64,000 nt of DNA from Aradus depressus. Lineage: Eukaryota; Arthropoda; Insecta; Hemiptera; Aradidae. Under the pieces are notes generated by a model that ran no database searches, was not told the origin of the DNA, and saw only the letters and a list, made by a program, of their open reading frames with translations. Shown here one piece after another: positions 31,992 through 42,400 of this stretch. The stretch is from the NCBI GenBank assembly GCA_963662175.1, contig OY759218.1:25938051-26002050 (forward strand), written 5' to 3'. The position numbers and the translations under genes are program-made. How positions within the stretch are numbered: the stretch's first letter is position 1; every line of letters begins with the position of its first letter.

Positions 31992-32331
31992 CAAAGGCGC
32001 CGGTAGCTCAGTGGTACGCATGCTTGTTTGGTGAACTCAAGATCGCGGGTTCGAAACCCGGCCGAGGCCCTTAGTTTATTTTATCTGGGAGGTTAAATAA
32101 ATTTAAGTACGCCGTCTTTTGGATGGAACGTTAAGCGATGGTCCCGAGCCTGTACGATGTCAGGTACTCGTTAAGACCCCTACCCTAGGTGAAAAAAATT
32201 TAGGGTAGGCAAAATTTAGGACTTCCACAATAGAGTCGGGCTCATGTCCACCAGAGCGACGAAAGAGCGCTCTGGTAGTAGGCGATATGAGCTCGTAGTT
32301 AAAGCCCGGACATGAGTCACAATAACAATAA
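31992..32331 (+). mobile_element. full-length tRNA-derived SINE
   Basis: Head GGCGCCGGTAGCTCAGTGG (A box), B box GGGTTCGAAACCC at about 32047-32059, body, and 3' end AAAGCCCGGACATGAGTCAC followed by AATAACAATAACAA. CAACATAACTGAAA at 31978-31991 and 32332-32345 is an exact 14-bp target-site duplication. The intact Pol III promoter boxes could still allow transcription. Confidence 0.9.
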
Positions 32332-32345
32332 CAACATAACTGAAA

Positions 32346-32705
32346 TGAATGGACTTTGCAAGGCCATGATTGAAGATTCCCCCCGCCTTGTGTACTTAAA
32401 ATTATAATATTATACCATAAGCCAAATCATAATAAAGCCATAAGAGCGCTAGACTTATTTTTATCGACAACACAGTTTTTTGAAAATTATCAAACTAGAA
32501 CAAATTACACAAAAATTAAAACTTATAGGATTAAGTGCCATACTCTACGTCGACAATAAAAATGTTCTGAAAGAACTCTGTCATCTGAGCATCGTGCACC
32601 ATAATAGAAATAAAGGGAGGAGATTGACTTTTAACCGATCACCACAAAAATTTCCTCCAATTTGAAACTTGAAAGCAGATGAGATGGTTCAACTGGAGAT
32701 GATTA
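32346..32705. other. unassigned DNA
   Basis: No gene recognised. Confidence 0.3.
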
Positions 32706-32717
32706 ATTCGTATTATT

Positions 32718-32922
32718 TTTTCTATTTTTTTGGCCTCGGCAAACACCACACTAGCCATCCATGTATTATTATATCTAATTATTTACGACATCCATGGACC
32801 CGGAAGGGAGTTCTATCTACGAAATAAAACTCACACCCGGAGGGGATTCAAACCCGCAAACCATGGTGAGACCATGCGACCAAAGCCCTACGCTCTAGCC
32901 CACACGGCCACCGTGGCTCCCT
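32718..32922 (-). mobile_element. second tRNA-derived SINE family, minus orientation
   Basis: The minus-strand head GGGAGCCACGGTGGCCGTGTG is followed by GGGCTAGAGCGTAGG and a B-box-like GGGTTTGAATCCC, ending in an A-rich tail (T-rich on the plus strand at 32718-32731). ATTCGTATTATT flanks it at 32706-32717 and 32923-32934, an exact 12-bp target-site duplication. The same head occurs at 50535-50660. Confidence 0.85.
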
Positions 32923-33027
32923 ATTCGTATTATTAAAAATGATTCAAAGAAACTAGAAATTAACACTGTTTACCAGAATGTAACAAGTATATTTATTAGG
33001 ACACATAACTATATATACAGTTACCGT

Positions 33028-33292
33028 CAAAAGTCGAATTCTTTGAGTGTTTTAGGAAATTCTAGAACTATCACAAACTCAAAGGGCTTCTTCAGCCTTT
33101 TAAGATGCTTAAGCCTCTTAATGTCTTATGGGTTTTAGTGCCTTAAAAGATCTTTAAATGGTTTTAATAACCAGGTGATTTAAAGGGGCATGAGTGTCTT
33201 TAATGAGGTTATGTATCTTAAGGTATTTTGTCTTAGTGTTTAGGCTCTTCTAAAATTTCTTAAAACACTCAGGGAATTCGGCTTTTGACGTT
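33028..33292. mobile_element. MITE with about 40-bp inverted ends
   Basis: The left end CGTCAAAAGTCGAATTC and the right end GAATTCGGCTTTTGACG are inverse copies, extending through GAGTGTTTTAGGAAATT. TTA lies just outside both ends (with one extra C on the left), which suggests but does not prove a Harbinger-type target site. The interior is non-coding. Confidence 0.6.
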
Positions 33293-33339
33293 AGCATATA
33301 CAGATGAAATAATAAAAATATCACAAGTTGAAACTTGTT

Positions 33340-33345
33340 TTTATT
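33340..33345 (-). terminator. candidate poly(A) signal of dpr
   Basis: AATAAA on the minus strand 8 bases after the dpr stop codon. It is unusually close to the stop; the functional signal may lie further downstream. Confidence 0.25.
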
Positions 33346-33352
33346 ATTCTCA

Positions 33353-33450
33353 TTAATCATACAAAATTAACAATAACAAAGTAAAGTATAACTGTCCAAC
33401 ATAGGACTGAAGTCGCAGCTGGCTTCCTCGCTGCATCGCCTCCGGCTTTT
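33353..33450 (-). CDS. dpr: dpr last coding exon with hydrophobic C-terminus
   Basis: The acceptor GTTCTCACAG ends at 33451. The phase matches the previous exon: the split GAA codon gives NG-EKPEAMQ, a sequence typical right after Ig domain 2 in Dpr proteins. Then GSQLRLQSYVGQLYFTLLLL and ILYD, stop. The C-terminal hydrophobic run fits a GPI-attachment or membrane tail. A longer frame in another phase covers this exon and is spurious. Confidence 0.85.
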
Positions 33451-36400
33451 CTGTGAGAACAAGATAAATATAAATTACATGAAATATTATATAAGTAATA
33501 AATTATGTGCATTGTGAGTTTATCTACTGTCTGTCTATTATCGGAAGGCGCACCAAGCCGTCTCCCCATCCTATCACGTCTAAAGCAACCAATTTATCAC
33601 CCAACCTGAAACGTTGGCTCTGCCTCGCTCCGCCTGTTTTTCCAGCTATATAAAGGCCGTGAATCTAATAAAATTAAAAAATTTAATCCTCCACTAAATT
33701 TATTGAAATACAAAAATAAACTCAAATATATAATCATTTATCCGTCAACTTCCGTATGGTATAAGAGGGTAAACATTTTCTATTTCAATTAATTTCATGA
33801 GAACGAATTAATGTATTGTAATATAAAATTATTTATTATAATTTAATTATTAGATATTAAAACAAAATATGATATTGTTATAAACAATAGTTATGCGGTT
33901 GGAGCTAAACATTCAAAATAAATATCATAAGTAATTATACTATAAGAATTTATTTATTAAAACATTTGTGATTAAACTATTTCCACATACAGACGCCAAA
34001 CCTGATGGGCTACTCATGCTGAGACAATTAAGCTAAAATGTATGAATTTTTCAGGCCACAAATAATAAAACAATGAATACTTCTGCAATTTACACTGATT
34101 AGAAACATAAAAAACAATTGAAATATTGAGTAAGCTGTATATTTAGAGCTAGCCGAGAGCTCCGGCGGGTTCCTTTCTATGGTGCCCAGACCCAACCATA
34201 GAATGGCCCTATCTCTGCTCCACCCACACGCTCAACCCCACTATTCACGCACCTTCCAATCGCAGACAGATAGTAAGCACTTTATTGTATACCGGGTGGT
34301 CCACCATAAACCCGAAAAAAATTTGGGTAAAACTACATCAAAAAGGGAATAAAACGCCACCAACCGTAGCTCTCTATCTCAAACCGTCCAGAGATGTGAT
34401 TTTTTAAAGTTTTTTCAGCATTAACATGACTTGATACCGAAATAAGCAGTTTTCTCTGCTTCTGGGGCACGAATTTGCACTTTTGACAATGGTTTCGAAA
34501 AATTTCCCGTCCAACAAAACCATAACCAGCCTTTCATCTTGCTTAAAAGTATATTTTTTAACTGTTCAAACATCAAAATTGCAGAAAAAATAAAATTTGT
34601 GCAAAATTCTTCAAAATGCAATTTCTCCAAAAGTATTTGAGGAATCACATCATTTGACCTACCGTTGGAAAGTCTATTAAAACGTTTTTGGGAAATTTGA
34701 CAACTTCCAGATCATTGTGTAGGGAAGTGGCTAATTTTAGAAATTTCGCACAATTTTTTTTTCTGCATTTTTGATGTTTGAACAGTTAAAAAATATACTT
34801 TCAAACAAGATTAAAGACTGGTAGTGGTTAATTCTGAACAAACTTTTAAAAAATCATATGTCTAGACGGTTTGAGATAGAGAGGTGAGCTTCTTAAGGTA
34901 AAAATATTTATTTTTACAAAAAATTTCAAATTAATGATTGTGAATTCTCTAAATTATTATTTTATTCGGTATTAATTATTGTCTTATATGATCAAATTTA
35001 CTCCTGATGACGTCATATACCCCGCGAGATTTGAAAAATCTACTTCCAACAAGTGATTTACACTTGATCATTTACCGACTATTTTTACACTTATATTTTA
35101 TTATTTATAGTTTTATTTTTATGTTGAAATGATGGCAATATTTTTTAGACTGCACAGTGCATATATGAGGAAGACGGCGCTGCTTGGAGCCAGGAGCTCA
35201 GATAAACATACCATTCATGATGTGCACGTAGACAGACAATGGATTAGCGTTCGATGGAATGCATCTGTAAGAGCCGGAATCAGTGTATTTAGCTTTTTGA
35301 ATAAGCAGGTAGCTGGTAGTAATATCACCTTTTTCTGTAATAACACTCACTCCTCCTCGCGGTGAGTCGTAGTTCACTTCCTGAAGCATAAATTCAAATT
35401 TTGTTAAACTTCATATTTACAAGAGAATAAATTTAAATTAAGAAAAATAAAAGCCAACGGTGAATCCCCGGAAACATACTTTCCCAGAATTAATTATAAT
35501 AAAATAAAGAATCATTCGCCTGGTACAAAAATGATTACGCAGATAGTACCAAGGAAATTACTGGTCTATGAAAGCTCCATCGGAGTAGAGGGAAATCGAA
35601 TAAGTGTTGTATTATTGCTTAAACTGTTTGGGGTTATTTACAGAATTATTGTCTTATATGAACATACTTACTCCTGATGACGTTATAAAAAATATTGAAA
35701 AATCCAGTTCCAACAAGTGATTTACTATTGGGCATTTACCGACATTAAAGATCATAATTTATATGACTTTTGTCGTCGATATATTAAATGTAAGGTAAGT
35801 CTAATTGATTTAATTTCATAATTAGAATGAATATTGTAATCGGCGTTTTGAATTCAACATCGAACGTTTCATATCAGAACTTCATTTTCCTAGTCGTAAT
35901 TTACCTGAATTCTAGTTCAAACTGAAAGTCAAGGTTAATTATGAAAATTCAGGTACACCTTTCATTTACTCAAAGTTTATTTACCCATAGAAGTTTCTAA
36001 TATTATTACCACCACATGGAATTTTATAAAGACAGACGAGGTGGAAAGAGTTCTGAAGAGGACTGCTGATAGACAAGTAAGTGAAAAACAAGACAACAGA
36101 ATGCAGCACCTTTTTAGATTTGTTAAAAACCTTCTGTTAAGTTATGGGAGGTACAAAACATTATCATTATAAAGAAAATGATACAAGATTAAATTATACC
36201 TATCAAAGGTACTATCAAGATCCACCAGGCCACAAAGAATTAAAGGAACTCTCCGCCTTCAGAACTCTCTCTTCGGGAATGCCTAGCTACTGAGAAATGC
36301 TCACATTTCAGCCTTACCCCGCCTGTACAACCATCATGATGTACCAATGATCCTGAAATGTCCATTAACCCTTATTTTATTTTATTTACTTATAATTATA

Positions 36401-39400
36401 AATACATTTTGAAAATGAATCATCTAACTGTAAAAAGTGTATTCGGTCGAATGAATTATTGAATGATTCACCTGGACTACCAACATTTAAACTTCCAAAT
36501 CCTCCTTAATGCATTTTCAAACCCCAACATTTAATCATGTTTCCAGTTTTAAGTCAAGTGCATAGCTGATTTAATTTTTTAAATCTTTTAGAACAACAAA
36601 ACATTTAATTTGAAAAAATGTCACTTTCAGTGTAATCCATACACTTTTGAACTCTACTGGATGAGGCCTTTGAAAGCAGGGATGGGCGTATTCATAATCG
36701 CAAATACGAATACGAATATGTTCATAAAAATTATTATCTATGAATATGAATACGAATATATTCATATTCACACCTTTGAATATGAATATATTCAGTAACA
36801 AACGCGTTTTTGAGACCTAGAGCTATCATACGAATATATGAATACAACTGTATTCGAATTCACAGCTATGAATACCAATATATTTGTATTTGTAGGTGTG
36901 AATACGAATATATTCATATTCAAAGGTGTGAATATATTCATATTCATAGTTAATGTTTTCTGTGAATATATTCGTATTCATATTTCCGATTACGAATACG
37001 CCCATCCCTGTTTGAAATTATATGTCATACATTAAAGTGTATAGAAATATAGGCATCTCCCACCCCAACAGCGCTCTTCAAGAAAATTTTCAGACACCGC
37101 ATAGCGTATACTCCAAGTTTGGCCATCCTTAGTTCAGCCGTTTTCGAGTGATGGAAGGAAAAAAAGTCAGACTTTCAGCGTTATTTATATAGCTTCTTAT
37201 AAAAGTAAATAATAATTTGTAGAGTAAAACCTTCTCATTATGAGTCCAGATAACTGAAGGTGAAGGAACAGGACTATGAACAACCATGCAGGTTAAATTT
37301 ATAGTGGAACCATAGTTTATATGAAGATCAGGCCCTCCAATGATCATCGTCACAGGCTCTGCAACATAATCAACTTCTGTTACCAATAATCTAGATTAAA
37401 GCATTAGAACAATTATCGCTTATAACCAAAGATAATACTAAATTAATCTAAGAAATATATGACTTCATCCAGGGGCGTAGCCAGGATTTTGAGCAGGGGG
37501 GGGGGGGGGCAAAGTTAGGCTACGAGGGTGGGGGGTATAGATTCCCGGGGGCACAGTCTGCAGTTTCCATGGTTAGCGTTGCAGACTTTTTGTTATTAAT
37601 TTGGGAGACTCGGACCTGTAATACTTAAGTTGACTTTATATGAGGAGCAAAAATGCAAAGCGCAGCAGCAGCAAATGCACACTGTGGTTTCTGTGCTTTT
37701 AGAATTAAATGACTCATATCCAATAGCGTTTTTGCATTTTTTTGTTCTCAATCTTTGTCAAATTTGTCAATTTGCATTTTTACTGCGCATGTAAAATCAG
37801 CTTTAAGAGTATAAAGTATAACATAAATGACGATTTTGAGCGAGGAAATGAAATGATCGAATTCATATATATTTAAATAAATGTAATATGACTTGTTTTG
37901 TACATGTACATTCATGTAACAGCTGATTGCTGATTTAGGAATCAGATGCACGGGAAATTTGAAGATCCTATTGGTAACTTCCAAGCAATCCATTTTTAAT
38001 AAAAACAATTTTTTTAGTTTATTTAATTTTTATCTTGGTTTTTTGCTCTGGCCAGAGGGGGCACCTGCCCCCCCCCCCCTGCCCTTCCTGGCTACGCCCC
38101 TGACTTTATCTATTTAAATGATAACAAGGGGAATTTACAGATGGAAATCTTTGATGGGTGTATTACATTGTTACAATTGAGAGTAGCTAATAACTTAGCA
38201 TAAGGTTCTGAATTTAGATTTACAAGTATAAACTCAGTAAAGTGAAGCAAATTTATTAGTAGATAGAATATGGTAAAAAATTACTTGTTATCCAATTTAA
38301 TTATTTTATTTTCAATTTAAGTTAACCTTGAATTCACTTCTCTCTCTCTAACAGTAAATAATTGTTTAGATTTTATATATCAGCAATGTCTGAACTGCTG
38401 AAGGTAAGTTTATACTTAAAGTCATAGATACCGGAAGGTATAAGTTAAGCCTATATTTCTTTTTCCTCTTTTCTGAGGGGTACGAAGAAAAAATAAACAT
38501 TACTACTCTAAAGAAAGAAGGAGTTTCTCTTATTTATTAATTAAATGTTTTCACAATATGTAAAGGCATGTATCGAAAGCGCAAGAAGCAAAGGTATGAA
38601 CCAAGGAGCACTTTCGGAGCCATTCATGACAGGTCTGGTCTCTAGGAAGGCGGGAAGGACCCAAGAAGGTCTCAGAAAACGGATGACGGGTCCTTCTAGC
38701 TGCCGACTGAACCCAGTGCCTTATTCCGAAAGGGTATTTATATTCAAGAATTATATTATTTCCTGTTTCATAACCAGCCTCCCTTGTACTTTTCTCTTAA
38801 TAGATAAAAGTTATTTTCAACTGCAGAAGGTCAACTTATCAAGAGCCAAAGATTTCCCTTGAATGAGGACTCTGGCAAAACTATCTTAACTAAACATTTT
38901 TATTTTATTTTTCTTCTATATTACAAGAATATTTCTTATTTTAGTCACTTTTTCTTTTCTCATTTTTTCTTTTTACTAAAGATTCTATTTTTATTTATTT
39001 ATTTTATTTTATTTTTTCTCTCTTTTTTTTTTTTTTGTATTGCTTCTCTACATTATTTTTCTTTATTCTTAGGGATTCTTCTATCTTAATGTGTACCTAC
39101 TTTATTAATTCATCGAGTCACTGTCATGTCCATTATCATTATTATTGTTGATTATATCTAAGTATATATATTTTCTTTTTTATTGATATATTATTACTAT
39201 TGATATATTCAAAGATATAATAATATGTAACAATATGTTTAATTATTAAGCGATGTACAGTGCTAGCTGACTGCTCCCCCTCCCACACTCAGACTCCGTC
39301 TTCTGGCAGGAGGTAGCCTATTTATCATTTGTCTTATTTTGTAATAATTTAAAGGTATTGAATAAAAAAAAAAAATTCACTTCCATATAAATGCTTGTTT

Positions 39401-42400
39401 ACTGGATAGGATAATGAGGGCAAGGGTTGATGATAGCCATAAAAAAAAAATAGTATTCTATAGAAGTTCGATAATATCTGAGTAAGCTAATGGTAAACAA
39501 TTGAGTGGTTGACGCGAAAAAGGTTCTAAGCGCCACTTTAGTCGAAAAAGAGATTTCTGTGGAATCAGGTTCTGTAGGTCTCTAGGGACTGTGTAGGGAA
39601 GTTTTTTTTTTGCCGTTACAGCAGCAGTTGGTAGTATTGAGCCCACGTCAGCGTTGAGCCTCATGGAAGAAGGTTCTAACAGCCACCAGTAGTTCTCAAC
39701 TTGGGAGAGGAAGGAAGTGTTATTTTGGCGTTTAGAACCTTTTTCGCGTCAACCACTCAATTAGTGACGAGAGAAAAATAGCAATTGAAGTGGCAGACCT
39801 TATACAACAGTAATTTGCTCGTCTTAATTTCAACTTCTTCTGGGATGTTATCTAAAAAGGACATGTGATCCGTGTACGCCAGGACAAATGTTTCTGTTTC
39901 ATCATAAAGGCTAGAAAACGGTCATAGAAAAGTGAGGAGGGTGCAGAAATAAGTGCACACCCCCTCTGCGGCAGCCGGATACCGCACGCATGGAGCCCTT
40001 AGTTAATGAATACAATTTATTGTAGTATCATGATGGTAAATAAATGTTGGTAAATGCTTCGAAATGGCAAGGAAAGTCTCGAATTTCTAGGGCAACGCCG
40101 GTAAAATAGCTAGTTTCTGAATAAATGTTGATAATTTTTGGGTTGAAGAATGAGAAGGCAGAACTCACCGACAACAGTCAACACCATTGCGAGTCCGATG
40201 GGAGGATTGGTACCAATCTGACACTCGTACACTCCTGAATCTCGAATCTGCGCGAAACGTATCTGTAAGGTCCATTCTTCAGTTTGAGGTGAGTGCTTCG
40301 TTAGAAATCTGTCATCGCTCGTGTAAGTCTCTTTCCCAACGGTCAACAAGTTTAAATCTCGGTGTCTGATCCAAGACACCTAAAAAAATAGATGTTCATA
40401 TTATCTTTTATGTATATAATAGTCACTGATCTAATTAAGAGGTACTTCCATGTGACCTATAAATCTGAAAATTAGCTTGTCCTACATTCCGTTCATAATG
40501 TAGGTCACGGCAATAATCCAAGTAGTTACATGAACCAATATGATAAGAACCCAACAAGGTTTCGTATGTTGGCTAATCATTTATACATACTATCAATTCA
40601 ATATCATTTGTATTGATCGAAAAAACTGTTTACCGATTATTTATTGGCTTATAATGATTCTAGCTCTGGTGGACGTGAGCTCAAACTGTAGAACTCCTAA
40701 ATTTTGCCTAATCAGGTTTAATTAGGGTAGGGGTCCCTATCCTAGGGTAAGGAGCACCTAACGTCGCAAAGGCTCGGGATCGCCATTTAATATCCCCTTC
40801 GAAGAACGGCCTGCTGAAGTTTTTTTATTTATCCCCCAGAGAAACAAAGCCTAAGGGCCCCGGCTGGGATCGAACTCAGGATTCTTCGCATAGTAGACAG
40901 ACACGTTATGTGCTACCAGCGCCGCGATTGTTTATTGATTTTTCCATTATTACAGAGGAATTAAAATTCTTCGTACTTACATACAAATTCAATTCTTCGT
41001 ACTTACATACAAATTTTAAAAAAACTCGAAATGGCATAGGAATAGTGCCTTTCCCATGTATCGATTCGTACCACAGCTTTTTGGAATAAAGCTAGATGAT
41101 TTTTCTTTTTCCGGTTAAGTTAAGGAGGTCACTGCATTATCCAGTATAAGGAATACGTATCGAAAAGAAATTTTAAAAATGTAAATTGATGAAAGATTTA
41201 AACATTTTAAGTAAATAAAATTCAAAGTAAAATAGAAAAATGTTTTATTTATTTATTTTATGAATATAATGTTTTATACATAAAATGCAAATATGAAATC
41301 AATAATAATGTAAAAAGAATAAAGATCGATAACTCTGTGTAGATACTACCACCTGTTACTTTTTTTTTTTTAATAGCAGTTATGAATAACAGCTACAACA
41401 GTTGAAATTAAATATAAATTGAAATATCTTATGAAACTGAGAGTCGAACAACGAAACAGCGACTTTTCCTGGTGGGCAGACTAAAAACGTCGTCGGTGAA
41501 TCGCCAGCTATGTACTTCCCCAGTAAGAATTATTCAATTACGTTTTCGCTCTCCCTCCAAAGGCAATCGACCATTTGGCCTAAAACGCAATATTTGACTT
41601 ACATACGGTGTCCCCCCGATTCCGCACAGCTAAAAAATCTCCCAGATTCCGTACAGCTAAAAAATCTCCCAGATTCCGTACAAATTAAAAAAAAAAAAAA
41701 AATCATCCCAGATTCCGTACAACTTTTTTTTTTACTATAGGATCACTGGATTTATACCTGCGAAGAAATAAAAATTACTGCAAACAAACCTATACTATTG
41801 CATATTTATGCAAAGTCTCAACAAATTGTGATGGAAAATGTTAAAAAAATAAAATTCAGAAAAAAAAAAATAATCAATTAAAAAGTTAAATTTAGTGAGA
41901 AAAATGTCGAGTACTGGCGAGACAGTAATTTTTTTTTGATAACCGCAGGTATAAAAATAAAAATTTATTCAGTAATGACGGTGCTGCACCTGCTTACTAG
42001 GCAGTAATTTTTATTTCTTAGCAGGTATAAATCCAATGATCCTAAAGTTGTACGGAATCTGGAATGATTTTTTTTTTTTTCAAATTTGTACGGAACTTGG
42101 GAGATTTTTTAGCTGTACGGAATCTGGGTGTACGGAATCTAGAGACAATCTTACATAGTGGCTTCTTAATCCTCTTATTAAATTTTGTATCGATACATTC
42201 ATTATTGTTTTGTTTTTTATTTGAGAGCTCCCTCTGATCCCCCGCCTTCTTTTCTACTGATTCCGCCAAAATCCGTTTTGGATGAACATATAAAATTTCG
42301 TGTCGATACACTCATTCTATCAGGAGTTACCATGTCCATAGACAGACAAATTTTTTTTTTTCAAATTTGGAATCAGGAGGTCAGAAAACATGAAATTTCG

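Noticed and set aside
31992..32075. tRNA gene (A and B boxes present)
   Set aside because: The sequence does not close an acceptor stem and continues into the SINE body with target-site duplications; it is the SINE head.
33357..33569. 70-residue minus frame (MGRRLGAPSDNRQ...)
   Set aside because: It covers the dpr last exon in the wrong phase; the phase-matched frame EKPEAMQRG from 33450 fits the gene.
36571..37035. Frames rich in NTNIFIF/EYEYIH on both strands
   Set aside because: Translations of GAATATATTC-type repeats inside the hAT MITE.
41510..42311. PDSVQLKN repeat frames
   Set aside because: Translations of the 27-bp motif in the foldback arms.
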